DNA of 40,861 nucleotides. Origin: Chloroflexota bacterium (GTDB lineage Bacteria; Chloroflexota; Dehalococcoidia; JACPQF01). The notes beneath the pieces are model-generated. The model worked only from the letters and a program-made list of their open reading frames with translations, made no database searches and had not been told where the DNA came from. The stretch's first letter is position 1; each line of letters begins with the position of its first letter. The stretch covers positions 1-40,861 of the forward strand of contig JACPQF010000033.1 of assembly GCA_016190625.1 (NCBI GenBank). Reading direction: 5' to 3'. Positions 23,103 to 32,230 of this stretch are shown here, piece by piece. The position numbers were made by a program, and so were the translations under genes.

Positions 23103-24371
23103 CTAGCTGTTAGGTTTTCGAATCTCTGGAGCATCATATTCCGTGTCGATGACCTCTTCGGCGTACAGGTCCCCGATGTCGTCGTCGGTTAAGCCCAGTA
23201 TCTCCCTGTAGACGAACTCGTTGTCCTCACCGATGATCGGGCCAGCCTTCAGGAGGTGGTGGGGTGTCTTCGACAGCCGGTAGGCCGGAGTATTGTGGAG
23301 GGCGAGGCCAATCTCCTTGTGCTCCAGCCACTCGAAAGCGCGGCGGTGCCGTACTTGCGGGTCATGGTCGACGAGGTCCTGCGTGGTCTGCACCATCCCT
23401 GCCGGCACCCCGGCGCTTTGCAGCAGGCGCATGACGTCCTCGGCCACCCGGTTTGCCGTCCATCGGCCGACGAGCGCCTCCAGCTCATCCTCGTTCTCCT
23501 TGCGGCTGGCGAAGGTGGCGAACCTGGCGTCCCCGGTCCATTCCTCTGCCACAACGCGACAAAAGGCCTGCCACTGTTCGTCGTCCTTTACGGCGATGGC
23601 TACCCAGCGGTCCTCCCCCCGGGAGCGGAAAACCCCTTGCGGGCAGTTTTGAGGGTCGCGATTGGCCAGCGGCGTGGCGATCCTCCCGTTGACGACGTAG
23701 TCGAGCAGGGCGGGTCCGAGGAAATTCGCCCCAGCTTGCCACTGGGACTGGTCCAGGAGCATCCCCTTGCCGGTGCGGCGCTTGTAGGCCAGGGCGCCCA
23801 GCAAGGCGGTTAAGCCGAACCAGGGACAGATGAAGTCGGTATAGGCCGAAGGCACGAAGTCAGGGTACAGATCGGGGTAGCCGGCCACCGATTCGAAACC
23901 GGCGCAGGCCGCGCCGTGGTTGCCGTAGCCGCCGAAGTTGCGGTAGGGGCCAGTGAGGCCCGGCTGGTTGGTGCTGTAGTAGATGATATCGGGCTTGAAC
24001 TGCCTCACCTTTTCGTAGTCTAACCCCCAACCAGCCATGACGTCCGAGGTCATGCTCTGGGTGAGCACATCGGCCCAGATTATCAGTTTCTTGGCGAGCT
24101 CCCGCCCCTTGGGCTTGTCGAGGCGCAAGCAGACGCTGTACTTTCCCGTGTTGAAGCACATACCGAAGGCGCCGCGGTTTATCCCCGGCACGTTGTCCTT
24201 GAACGGCGGACCGAGACGTAGAATACATGGGTACTTGTGGCTCTCGACGCGGACCACCAATGCCCCGTGCGCCGCCAGCTCCCGGCCCAGCTGCGGGCCC
24301 GCCCCCACCCAGGAGAAGTCTATGACCTTGAGGCCGGTTAGGATGCCTTTTCTCTGGTATGGCTCGTTCAT
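23103..24371 (-). CDS. CaiB/BaiF-type (family III) CoA-transferase 1
   Basis: A 422-residue family III CoA-transferase, which moves CoA between an acyl-CoA and a free acid without ATP. Family features: an N-terminal LTGLKVIDFSWVGAGPQLGRELAAHGALVVRVE, the NTGKYSVCLRLDKPKGRELAKKLI stretch, TGPYRNFGGYG, and an Asp in AYTDFICPWFGLTALLGAL at the position of the catalytic aspartate. GGAGGAGGAAG precedes ATG 24371. It lies 93 bases downstream of an aldehyde:ferredoxin oxidoreductase in the same direction, an AOR/CoA-transferase pairing seen twice here. It is probably an acid activator for whatever the AOR makes. Confidence 0.9.
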   Translation of the reverse strand: MNEPYQRKGILTGLKVIDFSWVGAGPQLGRELAAHGALVVRVESHKYPCILRLGPPFKDNVPGINRGAFGMCFNTGKYSVCLRLDKPKGRELAKKLIIWADVLTQSMTSDVMAGWGLDYEKVRQFKPDIIYYSTNQPGLTGPYRNFGGYGNHGAACAGFESVAGYPDLYPDFVPSAYTDFICPWFGLTALLGALAYKRRTGKGMLLDQSQWQAGANFLGPALLDYVVNGRIATPLANRDPQNCPQGVFRSRGEDRWVAIAVKDDEQWQAFCRVVAEEWTGDARFATFASRKENEDELEALVGRWTANRVAEDVMRLLQSAGVPAGMVQTTQDLVDHDPQVRHRRAFEWLEHKEIGLALHNTPAYRLSKTPHHLLKAGPIIGEDNEFVYREILGLTDDDIGDLYAEEVIDTEYDAPEIRKPNS

Positions 24372-24464
24372 CTTCCTCCTCCGCGGATTGGACTTACCCT
24401 GCGCTCGACCTGACCCCAGAGGTCGCTAAGGGCGCAGAGGAAACCATAGTGATCCAAACATGAA

Positions 24465-26231
24465 CTACGACCACAGGTCCTCAGCTACGTCATCGAGACC
24501 CAGTTCCATGAGCTTATCTCTAGTCGGCTTGAAGGTGGCCGGGTCCCATCCTTTTTGGGCCACATAGGCAGCCAGCATGCCCTCAATATCCACACTCATT
24601 CCGGCAAGAGGGCCCGCAGTAGGGGGCGGGTTCCCCACGACCCGGCCTGGCACAACGCGGTCTTTCGGATTGATGCCCTCTCGGAGATTAAAAGCGTGCC
24701 GCAGGTTGTGAATGCGCTCGCCAATCTTTTGTAGCTCCTCGGGCGACCGGTCCCAGCCAGTGACTACGGAGAGATAGTTGGCCACGAACGCCTCATTGCC
24801 CGTAAGGTAGCCGAACACACACAGGCCAGAAGCATTCCAGACGTGCCTGTTGTCATCCAACTGCATATGGCGAGCTGGAGTAGCATCGACCTGATAAACC
24901 GGGTAGGTATTCGGGCGGGTTCTTGGATCGTGCATCGGTACTTCTTGGCCACCAATGTGGATAGCGTAGTCGCCAGCGTTCTTGCCGATCTTTTCGGCCG
25001 CTTTCTTGACCCCATCCGCCAGGACGTCGCCGAGCCCCTCGCGCTTAGCCAGTTTCTCCAGCATAGCGATCATGGCTCTGTGATTGCCCCATCTCAGTTC
25101 AATGCCATCTGTATCACGCTTGTCGATCAAACCATTCTCATAGCATTCCATGGCGAAGGCGATGGCAACGCCGGCGGAAATGGTGTCCAGCCCATAGCGG
25201 TTGCAAATGTCGTTGGCGATGATGATCGCGTCAAGGTTGTCATTCATGCAGATGCTGCCAAAAGCGGCCATGGTCTCATACTCCGGCTTGTGAGCCCCCG
25301 CTTCGAGTTGGTAGTCTCCATCGACGGCCTTCATGATACCGCCACAGGCTATCGGGCATCTCCAGCAGGCATATTTCTTTGCCTCTCGACTGCGCAGATT
25401 GTCTCCCTGGAAGTTTTCTGCCGCCGAAGCCGAATCGATTGGGCCAATACCACCCCAGTTCTTGGTCGGCGAATCGCCGCTCATTATTAACCCGGAAGCG
25501 AATCCTCCCGTACCATAGCGCTTCAACGCATCATACATGGGTCCACCCAACGCCTTGAGAGCCTCTCGCCTCACCTGCGTGAGACCAACGCTATCAGCTA
25601 CGGGCACGCTCATACTACCTTTAGCCACGATGGCCTTCAGCCTCTTCGACCCCATGACTGCGCCAAGGCCAGAACGTGCCGCCGCTCGTCCCTTGTTGTT
25701 CATCACACAGGAAATCAACTGCAGCTTCTCCCCGGAGGGGCCGATGCAGGCCACCTGAACCTTCTTGCCCAATTCCTCCATCAAGATGTCCTCGGTCTCG
25801 TTGCTGTCCTTGCCCCATAGATGGCTGGCATCTCTAAGAGACGCCCTACCCGATTCCAAAAGCAGGTAGACCGGCTTGGAGGATACTCCACTCAAGAGGA
25901 CGGCGTCGAAGCCGGAAAACTTCATGGCTGGGCCGAACTCGCCACCGGAGTTGGAATCACCCCAGCCACCGGTAAGGGGCGACTTGGCAAAAACAGTGTA
26001 GCGGGAACCAAACAGAGCTGAAGTGCCGGTCAACGGGCCGGTCGCGAAGCCAAGGATGTTGTCCGGACCAAGCGGGTCCGCGCCCGGCTTCATCTCGCTG
26101 TACAGAATGCGGCCGCCGATGCCGTAGCCGCCGATGTAGTCCTGATACAGCTTCTCCTCTGGTTGCTCGATCTTCGTTTCGCCGGTGGAAAGATTCACAC
26201 GCAGGATTCTTCCCATGTAGCCGCCAGACAT
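24465..26231 (-). CDS. Aldehyde:ferredoxin oxidoreductase 1 (tungsten/molybdopterin AOR)
   Basis: A 588-residue AOR-family protein. It starts MSGGYMGRILRVNLSTGE; the N-terminal domain binds the bis-pterin cofactor (LGFATGPLTGT, AKSPLTGGWGDSNSGG). The [4Fe-4S] cluster cysteines are CWRCPIAC (Cys289, 292, 296) plus a distal Cys in SGLCVFG near 470. AORs oxidise aldehydes to acids with ferredoxin as acceptor and can run in reverse. Most use tungsten. GGAGG lies six bases before ATG 26231. It is closely similar along its full length to the second AOR at 27841-29604, so the two are recent paralogues. Confidence 0.93.
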   Translation of the reverse strand: MSGGYMGRILRVNLSTGETKIEQPEEKLYQDYIGGYGIGGRILYSEMKPGADPLGPDNILGFATGPLTGTSALFGSRYTVFAKSPLTGGWGDSNSGGEFGPAMKFSGFDAVLLSGVSSKPVYLLLESGRASLRDASHLWGKDSNETEDILMEELGKKVQVACIGPSGEKLQLISCVMNNKGRAAARSGLGAVMGSKRLKAIVAKGSMSVPVADSVGLTQVRREALKALGGPMYDALKRYGTGGFASGLIMSGDSPTKNWGGIGPIDSASAAENFQGDNLRSREAKKYACWRCPIACGGIMKAVDGDYQLEAGAHKPEYETMAAFGSICMNDNLDAIIIANDICNRYGLDTISAGVAIAFAMECYENGLIDKRDTDGIELRWGNHRAMIAMLEKLAKREGLGDVLADGVKKAAEKIGKNAGDYAIHIGGQEVPMHDPRTRPNTYPVYQVDATPARHMQLDDNRHVWNASGLCVFGYLTGNEAFVANYLSVVTGWDRSPEELQKIGERIHNLRHAFNLREGINPKDRVVPGRVVGNPPPTAGPLAGMSVDIEGMLAAYVAQKGWDPATFKPTRDKLMELGLDDVAEDLWS

Positions 26232-26256
26232 TTTTCTCCTCCTAATTAGTTTAGAA

Positions 26257-26290
26257 AACCTCTGCGATCTCCGCGCCCTCTGCGTTAAGA
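26257..26290. repeat. CTCTGCG-type periodic repeat
   Basis: Minus strand reads as spaced CGCAGAG-like words (AACGCAGAGG, GCGCGGAGA, TCGCAGAGG). Similar words appear at 24420-24442, after the next gene upstream of the other AOR/CoA-transferase junction. These are common short dispersed repeats between genes in many bacteria. Their role is unknown. Confidence 0.4.
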
Positions 26291-26330
26291 ATACCCTACT
26301 CTTCGTAAGTCCCCCGGTTGATTAGCAGGA

Positions 26331-27611
26331 TCAGATTATCCCGTTTGCCTTGAGTGCGGTGAACTGTTCCCGGCCGAGGCCAAGCTCTCCGACGTAGATC
26401 TCGTCGTTGTGTTCCCCGATGAGGGGCGCTCGCCGCCGGACCAGCCAGGCGCCCTCGCTGGTATCGATCGGCGCTCCCGGATAGGGGAAGGCGTCGCCAA
26501 GCTCGGGATGATCCACCACCTGGTCCCAAAAGCCTCTCGCCCGGAAGTGGGCGGAGTTGAACAAGTCCTCGACCGTATTGCAGGGGGCGAACTGCAGTTC
26601 CTCGGCGGCGGCGCGGTCCATCAGCTCCTGCTTGGTCTTGGTCAGGACGAATGCCGCCAGGGCGTTGTCCAGCACGTCTCGCTCCGCCTGAGAGATGGTA
26701 GACTGATTTAACTGGCGGAAGTCGTAATCTTTGATCTCCTGCATGTAGCCTTCGGACAGACCCCAGGCCCTGATGGCCTCACATATGGCTATGTGTCCCG
26801 CGGTGCCGCCGCGAAAGCCCAAACTGACGATGTAGCCATCCTTGCAGGGATAGACCCCGCGCGTGGTCAGCGGGCCATAGGGGGCCGCCCGCGGCGTGAC
26901 GTACTGGCGGCCCGTGCGCCTTTGTACAACTTTCAACACATCCCAGTACTCGGCATAGACCATCAGCGTCAGGATGACCGCCTGCTGAATGGAGACGTCG
27001 ACATGTTGCCCTTGGCCCGATAAGTCACGATGGGTGAGGGCCATCATGGTCCCCAAGGCGCCGTGCAGGCCACCGGCAAAGTCGGCCTGATGTAGATAGC
27101 GCTGGATTGGTTGTCTAGCCGGCTCACCGCTGATGTAGGTTTGGCCGCCCATGGACCAGGTCGTCAGATTGGAATGCTTGAAATGGGCGTAGGGGCCCGT
27201 CTGGCCGAAGGGGCTAACCGAGGTCATGACGACATCCGGCTTGATCTTGCAGAGGTCGTCGTAGCCCAGCCCCAGGCTGGCCATGTAGCCAGGCTCGAAG
27301 GATTCGATGATCGCATCGGCCGTTTTTACCAGACGCTTGAACAGCTCCCGGCCGCCAGGCTTGGCAATATCGAGAGTGATACCTCGCTTGCTGGTATTGC
27401 AGTAGAACCAGTACAGGCTCTTCTCGGGGTGAGCCTGATCCTTGTAGAAAGGGCTGATATCGCGGGCCGGATCTCCACCCGGTCGCTCGATCTTGATGAC
27501 ATCGGCGCCAAAGTTCCCCAGCACCTTCCCGGCCAGGAGGGCCTTTCGATCGGCCAGGTCGAGAATCCGGTAGGGGGACAACATACCTTCTTCTGGTTGC
27601 TGCATCTCCAT
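26331..27611 (-). CDS. CaiB/BaiF-type (family III) CoA-transferase 2
   Basis: A 426-residue family III CoA-transferase with the usual landmarks: VLGNFGADVIKIERPGGDPAR, NTSKRGITLDIAKPGGRELFKRLV, SFGQTGPYAHF-like (VSPFGQTGPYAH), and the catalytic-type Asp in HQADFAGGLHGALGTMMAL. The sequence is clearly diverged from CoA-transferase 1, so the pairs are not a simple duplication. AAGGA sits six to seven bases before ATG 27611. It lies between AOR 2 (upstream) and AOR 1 (downstream), all leftward. Confidence 0.9.
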   Translation of the reverse strand: MEMQQPEEGMLSPYRILDLADRKALLAGKVLGNFGADVIKIERPGGDPARDISPFYKDQAHPEKSLYWFYCNTSKRGITLDIAKPGGRELFKRLVKTADAIIESFEPGYMASLGLGYDDLCKIKPDVVMTSVSPFGQTGPYAHFKHSNLTTWSMGGQTYISGEPARQPIQRYLHQADFAGGLHGALGTMMALTHRDLSGQGQHVDVSIQQAVILTLMVYAEYWDVLKVVQRRTGRQYVTPRAAPYGPLTTRGVYPCKDGYIVSLGFRGGTAGHIAICEAIRAWGLSEGYMQEIKDYDFRQLNQSTISQAERDVLDNALAAFVLTKTKQELMDRAAAEELQFAPCNTVEDLFNSAHFRARGFWDQVVDHPELGDAFPYPGAPIDTSEGAWLVRRRAPLIGEHNDEIYVGELGLGREQFTALKANGII

Positions 27612-27681
27612 ATCTTTTCCTTCTCCGCTACCTAAGGGCGCCGTTCCCTAAGTCAGACTCCGATAATCACATGCGCTTCGA

Positions 27682-27712
27682 GACCGACTCGGTTTTAGAA
27701 CCTGAGTCGGTC
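27682..27712. terminator. Long hairpin after AOR 2
   Basis: GACCGACTCGGTT (27682-27694) pairs with AACC-T-GAGTCGGTC (27699-27712) around TTAG, with one bulged T: 13 pairs. It lies between AOR 2 (ends 27841) and CoA-transferase 2 (starts 27611), so it may end or attenuate the upstream transcript. No T-tract follows. The gap 27612-27840 has no other feature I can support. Confidence 0.45.
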
Positions 27713-27840
27713 TATGCATCGTCGTTCACTCTCTCTGTCATGGAGCAAATGCCCAGTTTCAGGGACTGCTACTTGAGGCTCGCAAGGCCTGGGCCGAGAA
27801 GCGAGCCCCCGTGCTCAAGGGACGCCAGCCGTGGACCCGC

Positions 27841-29604
27841 CTACGGCCAGAGGTCCTCTGCCACATCGTCGAGCCCCAGCTCGAGCAACTTCTCCTTGGT
27901 GGGCTTGAAGGTGGCCGGGTCCCATCCCTTCTCGGCAAGATAGGCGGCGGTCATGGCCTCCATATCCACGCTCTTGCCCGCCAGCGGACCCACGGTCTGG
28001 GCGGGATGGCCGGTTAAGCGGCCGTGGACGGCCCGGTCCCGGGGGTTGAGGCCCTCCCGCAGGTTGAAGGCGTGGCGCAGGTTGTGGATGCGGAGGTTTA
28101 TCTTGCTCAGCTCTTCCGGCGAATAGCTCCAGCCGGTGACGAGGTTCAGGTACTTGACAATATGCTGGGCGTTGCCGATGAAGTCTCCCATCAGGCAGAG
28201 TCCCGCGGCGTTGGTGATATGCATCTCGCCGAAAGCCTGAGTATGGCGGGCGGGCGTCGCGTCGTAGGCGTAGGTAGGATAGAAGTAATTCGCCAGTCGG
28301 GCGTCGTGCATGGCCACTTCTTGGCCGCCGATGTGCGTGGCGAATTCGGCGGCGTTCTTGCCGATCTTCTCCACCGCCACCTTGACGCCGTCGGCGAGGA
28401 CGTTGCCGAACCCCTCGCGTTTGGCCAGCTTTTCCAGCATGGCGATGATGGACCGGTGGTTGCCCCAGGTCAACTCGATGCCGCCCGTATCCCGCTTGTC
28501 GATGAGGCCGTTCTCGTAGCACTCGATGGCGAAAGCGATGGTGGCCCCGGCGGAGATAGTGTCGAGGCCGTTGCGGTTGCAGATATCGTTGGCGACGAGG
28601 ACGGATTCGAGGTTGCCGTTGCCGCAGATGGAGCCAAAGGCGGCCAGGGTCTCGTACTCCGGTTTATGGGATCCTGCCTCCAAGTGGTAGTCTTTCTCCA
28701 CAGCCTTCATGAGGCCACCGCAGGCGACGGGGCAGCGCCAGCAGCCGTACTTCTTCGCCTCATAGCCGATGACCCGGTCGCCGCTAAGGTTCTCGGCGGT
28801 CGGGAAATCGACCACCCCCACGCCACCCCAGTTTCGCACTGGGGAGTCGCCGCTATGGGCCGACTCAGCCGTGCCGCCGCAGGTGCCATAGTTCCGGAAC
28901 ATGTCAAGGTACGGCCCCCCTAATCCCTTCTGCGCTTGTCGTCTCGCCAGGTTCAGTCCGGCGCTGTCGGCCAATGGCACGGCCAAACTGCCCTTGGCTA
29001 CGACCGCCTTCAGTTTCTTCGACCCCATCACCGCGCCAAGGCCCGAGCGTCCGGCGGCGCGGCCCTTGTCGTTCATCACACAGGCGATGAGCGACAGCTT
29101 CTCGCCGGAAGGGCCAATGCAAGCGGTCTGAGCCTTCTTCCCAGCCTCCTCCCGCAGGATATCCTCCGTTTCGTGACTGTCACGGCCCCAGAGGTGGCTG
29201 GCATCTTTGAGCTGCGCCTTGCCGGAGTCGAGAAGGAGATACACCGGCCTGGGGGAAACGCCGCCGATGAGGACGGCGTCGAAACCGGCGAACTTGAGGG
29301 CGGGGCCGAAATTGCCGCCGCAGTTGGCATCGCCCCAGCCGCCCGTGAGCGGCGACTTGGCAAAAACGGTGAAGCGATTGCCGAATGGAGCCGCCGTGCC
29401 GGTGAGCGGGCCCGTAGCAAAGCCGAGGATATTGCCCGGTCCCAGTGGGTCGGCGCCAGGACCCATCTCGCTGTAGAGCAGGCGGGCGCCAATGCCATAG
29501 CCGCCGATGTAGTCCCGGTAAAGCCTCTCGTCTGGCTCCTCTATCCGGAGCTCACCCGTCCCGAGATTGGCGCGCAGGATCTTTCCCATGTAGCCGTTTG
29601 GCAC
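27841..29604 (-). CDS. Aldehyde:ferredoxin oxidoreductase 2 (tungsten/molybdopterin AOR)
   Basis: A 587-residue AOR paralogue of the protein at 24465-26231, colinear without large gaps. It shares YMGKILRANLGTGE at the start, LGFATGPLTGTAAPFGNRF, AKSPLTGGWGDANCGG, cluster cysteines CWRCPVAC and distal Cys in AGLCLMG. The frame is open to 29724, but GTG 29604 (MPNGYMGK) is preceded by GAGGAAG and aligns with the start of AOR 1, so I use it; the longer form would overlap the DUF35 gene. It is downstream of an Ltp2-like thiolase/DUF35 module, which suggests its aldehyde could come from an aldol cleavage. Confidence 0.93.
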   Translation of the reverse strand: MPNGYMGKILRANLGTGELRIEEPDERLYRDYIGGYGIGARLLYSEMGPGADPLGPGNILGFATGPLTGTAAPFGNRFTVFAKSPLTGGWGDANCGGNFGPALKFAGFDAVLIGGVSPRPVYLLLDSGKAQLKDASHLWGRDSHETEDILREEAGKKAQTACIGPSGEKLSLIACVMNDKGRAAGRSGLGAVMGSKKLKAVVAKGSLAVPLADSAGLNLARRQAQKGLGGPYLDMFRNYGTCGGTAESAHSGDSPVRNWGGVGVVDFPTAENLSGDRVIGYEAKKYGCWRCPVACGGLMKAVEKDYHLEAGSHKPEYETLAAFGSICGNGNLESVLVANDICNRNGLDTISAGATIAFAIECYENGLIDKRDTGGIELTWGNHRSIIAMLEKLAKREGFGNVLADGVKVAVEKIGKNAAEFATHIGGQEVAMHDARLANYFYPTYAYDATPARHTQAFGEMHITNAAGLCLMGDFIGNAQHIVKYLNLVTGWSYSPEELSKINLRIHNLRHAFNLREGLNPRDRAVHGRLTGHPAQTVGPLAGKSVDMEAMTAAYLAEKGWDPATFKPTKEKLLELGLDDVAEDLWP

Positions 29605-29644
29605 TTTCTTCCTCCTCAATTGCAGATTGCCGCTCCTCGCTCTA

Positions 29645-30067
29645 TCAGGACGCCCTCTTCCATTGTGGGAGAGTTGTTCCCTCGTCCATATCATCGAAGG
29701 TGACCTCCACCGGCATCCCCACATAGAGATCTTCGAACGGAGTATCGACCAAGTTACCTACTATGCGAACGTTCCCGGCTTCCGGCAACTCAACTAGAAC
29801 CACGTTGAAGGGTACCCTATCTTTTAAGGCTGGATGAACCGGATGGACGACGTTGGTATAGCTGAAGATCACGCCGTTCCCCTTTATCTTCACCCATTCG
29901 TAGTTGAAGGACTGGCAGTTATAGCAACACGGCTGTGGGGAATGGCGAAAGGTGCCGCACTCGGTACAACGCTGGACGACGAGTTCATGCCGTCGAGCGG
30001 CCTCCCAGAACGGGGCGTCGGCGTCGGTGGGTTGGGGCAATGGTAATCCCGCAGGCAAATATGGCAT
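29645..30067 (-). CDS. OB-fold / Zn-ribbon (DUF35) protein, intact copy
   Basis: A 140-residue DUF35 protein. An N-terminal helix with FWEAARRHELVVQRC leads into a rubredoxin-like Zn ribbon (Cys34, Cys37, Cys47/48, Cys51), followed by an OB-fold ending GMPVEVTFDDMD ... PQWKR. In steroid degraders the DUF35 part of ChsH2 binds Ltp2 and is required for its retro-aldolase activity. Here it follows an Ltp2-like thiolase by nine bases, supporting that role. ATG 30067 has GCGGAGAA and GGAGG upstream. A second copy at 36982-37403 is frameshifted. Confidence 0.88.
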   Translation of the reverse strand: MPYLPAGLPLPQPTDADAPFWEAARRHELVVQRCTECGTFRHSPQPCCYNCQSFNYEWVKIKGNGVIFSYTNVVHPVHPALKDRVPFNVVLVELPEAGNVRIVGNLVDTPFEDLYVGMPVEVTFDDMDEGTTLPQWKRAS

Positions 30068-30075
30068 TTCTCCGC

Positions 30076-31248
30076 TTACCTCCTAACTATCATATCACTG
30101 ACCGGCGCTACGCCCGGGCCGCTTGCCACCAGACAGATCTCGGCATCCTTGACTTGACAGGTCGACGTACCTCGCATTTGCCGCACCGCCTCGGTGACCA
30201 GTTCGAACCCGTGAATGTAAGCCTCGGATAGGTTGCCGCCACTGGTGTTGATGGGCAACTCGCCGTCTGGCCACTCGATGCGGCCGCCCTCCACGAACGG
30301 CCCACCTTCGCCTCTCTTGCAGAATCCATGGTTCTCAATGGACATGATGACCATTCCCGTGAAGTTCTCGTAGATCTGGGCCACGTCGATGTCTTTTGGC
30401 GTCACGCCTGCCCTCTCGTAGAGGTCCTTGGCTACTTCTTCAAAGTTGGCGGTGTCATAGTTCGGCTTGCTCATGTTGCCCGACCCCTGCCGAGGGCCAT
30501 TTCCCTGGGAGGCCGCCATGATATAGACCGGTCGGTGCTTCAGAGATTTCGCACGCTCCGCCGACGTGAGAACGATGGCGGCGGCCCCGTCGCTTTCGAG
30601 GCAGCAGTCGAGTAAACGGAATGGGTCGGCGATCATGCGGGAGTTCTGATGGTCCTCGATGGTGATCGGCCGTCCATACATCACCGCACGAGGATTCCTC
30701 TGGGCGTGCTTTCGGCAAGCCACCGCCACAGCGCCAAGCTGTCGGCTGGTAGTCCCGTACAGGTGCATATGCCGACGAGTCTGCATGGCAAACCTTTGGC
30801 CGGCAGTCATCAAACCGTATGGCACACTGTGGGCCCATTCACCCTGTGGGCGCGGCCCCCCGGCAACTGGCCCACCCAAACGTCCAAACTGACCCTGACA
30901 AAGGGCGCGGAAAACCACCACATAATTGGCCGTGCCAGAGTAAACAGCCATGGCCGCGTTGTGCACAGCTCCACATCCAGCGCCACCGCCACCCCCCCAG
31001 AACATGTTGGAAAAGCGAATCTGGGGTACGCCCAAGGCCGTGGCAATGGCGACTGGCTCGTTACGATCCATGGAATAGGAAGCAAAGCCATCGATGTCCT
31101 TAACCGATAGCCCGGCATCCTCGATAGCCTTCAGAATGGCCTCTAACCCCAACTGGAACTCACTGCGCTTGATTTGACCCCACTTGGTGAACTCCGTTTC
31201 CCCGATGCCTACGATCGCGACCTTGTCCTTCATTGGCCAATCGCTCAA
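30076..31248 (-). CDS. Ltp2-like thiolase-fold aldolase, intact copy
   Basis: A ~390-residue thiolase-superfamily lipid-transfer protein. It starts KDKVAIVGIGETEFTKWG and has the Ltp2-type WGGGGGAG..AVHNAAMAVYSGTANYVVVFRAL instead of the thiolase Cys motif CASG, then MQTRRHMHLYGTTSRQLGAVAV, RKHAQRNPRA and ADPFRLLDCCLESDGAAAIVLTS. This pattern is that of Ltp2/Sal1-like proteins, which cleave a beta-hydroxyacyl-CoA by retro-aldol to a ketone or aldehyde plus propionyl- or acetyl-CoA. GGGAGG overlaps GTG 31257 but is eight bases from TTG 31248, so I use the latter; ATG 31233 is a third choice. Confidence 0.85.
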   Translation of the reverse strand: MSDWPMKDKVAIVGIGETEFTKWGQIKRSEFQLGLEAILKAIEDAGLSVKDIDGFASYSMDRNEPVAIATALGVPQIRFSNMFWGGGGGAGCGAVHNAAMAVYSGTANYVVVFRALCQGQFGRLGGPVAGGPRPQGEWAHSVPYGLMTAGQRFAMQTRRHMHLYGTTSRQLGAVAVACRKHAQRNPRAVMYGRPITIEDHQNSRMIADPFRLLDCCLESDGAAAIVLTSAERAKSLKHRPVYIMAASQGNGPRQGSGNMSKPNYDTANFEEVAKDLYERAGVTPKDIDVAQIYENFTGMVIMSIENHGFCKRGEGGPFVEGGRIEWPDGELPINTSGGNLSEAYIHGFELVTEAVRQMRGTSTCQVKDAEICLVASGPGVAPVSDMIVRR

Positions 31249-31282
31249 CGACAACACCTCCCTTTGGGTATATCACTACGAC

Positions 31283-31310
31283 GTAGGGGCGAACAGCCGT
31301 TCGCCCCTAC
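31283..31310. repeat. 12-bp perfect palindrome (GTAGGGGCGAAC type)
   Basis: GTAGGGGCGAAC (31283-31294) and its complement (31299-31310) flank AGCC. This GTAGGGGCGAAC...GTTCGCCCCTAC word is a recurring intergenic palindrome in many bacteria. It sits between the enoyl-CoA hydratase end (31411) and the Ltp2-like start, and could separate two transcripts. Confidence 0.7.
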
Positions 31311-31410
31311 AGGTCAGCAGCGCGAACAAGCTCGGTTGCTCAGTGCCAGTGCAAACTGCCATAATCCGTGCATGCCCTTGATTGCACTGCTTAAGGATGC
31401 GATGTGACTC

Positions 31411-32217
31411 TCACCTCTTGTCCTCGCTGCCCACGGATTTGCGACCTTCCGTGAAAGCGCGGGCGCCCTCCGTGCCGTCGATAACCACGCCCGGCTTGGG
31501 CGGATACCAGTAGAAAAGATCCCGGCTATAGTTGGTCAGATCAGAGGGGCTCATGCGGTACCTCTGGTATAGACCCTGCTTGTGAGCTCTCACCGACGGC
31601 TGCCCCAGTTTGCACATGTACTCGGCCCACTCGAGAGCCTCCTCGAGCTGCTTTCCCTTGGGAACCACCTTGTTCACGAAGCCGATCTCGTAGGCGCGCT
31701 GGGCGGTTATGCTCCGGCCCCACAGCAGCATCTCGGCGGCGACGCCAATAGAGATTACGTATTCGTGCTGGGCGCCAAACATGGCTGGCAAGTTCCAGTT
31801 GACTTCCGGCATGCCGAACGTGGCGTGCTCGGCAGCAATGCGAATGTCACAATGTTGGGCGAGCCACCAGCCGCCAGCCAGACAATAGCCATTGATGGCG
31901 GCGATGGTGGGCTTCCAGGTCATCATGTCCGGATGAGCCCTTCGACGGGCAGCGGCCTTATGGCTTCCCCGTTTGCCACCACGGACATCGCCCTCGACGT
32001 CCTCTTTCATGTCGTGCCCGGCGCTGAAAGCGATATCGCCAGCGCCGGTGAAGATGGCGACCCAGAGGTCATCATCTTCATTGAAATACTCCCATTCTTC
32101 GGGGATGCGCTCCAGCAGCTCCTCGCTTATGGCGTTCCGCCGCTCCTCCCGATTAATGGTCATGATGTAGATGTGGCCCCTCTTTTCAGTCAGTAGGATG
32201 TCCCGTCCTTTGAGCAT
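31411..32217 (-). CDS. Enoyl-CoA hydratase/isomerase (crotonase family)
   Basis: A 268-residue crotonase-fold protein. It has the oxyanion-hole stretches FSAGHDMKE and NGYCLAGGWWLAQHCDIRIA, and a Glu in GMPEVNWNLP at the position of a catalytic glutamate. It is rather Trp- and His-rich around the active site, as in aromatic- or alicyclic-acid members, and keeps a C-terminal tail with YWYPPKPG. It would hydrate an enoyl-CoA or act in ring or side-chain opening. AAGGAGGG lies before ATG 32217. It follows the SDR gene by 56 bases. Confidence 0.88.
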   Translation of the reverse strand: MLKGRDILLTEKRGHIYIMTINREERRNAISEELLERIPEEWEYFNEDDDLWVAIFTGAGDIAFSAGHDMKEDVEGDVRGGKRGSHKAAARRRAHPDMMTWKPTIAAINGYCLAGGWWLAQHCDIRIAAEHATFGMPEVNWNLPAMFGAQHEYVISIGVAAEMLLWGRSITAQRAYEIGFVNKVVPKGKQLEEALEWAEYMCKLGQPSVRAHKQGLYQRYRMSPSDLTNYSRDLFYWYPPKPGVVIDGTEGARAFTEGRKSVGSEDKR

Positions 32218-32230
32218 GTTCTTCCCTCCT

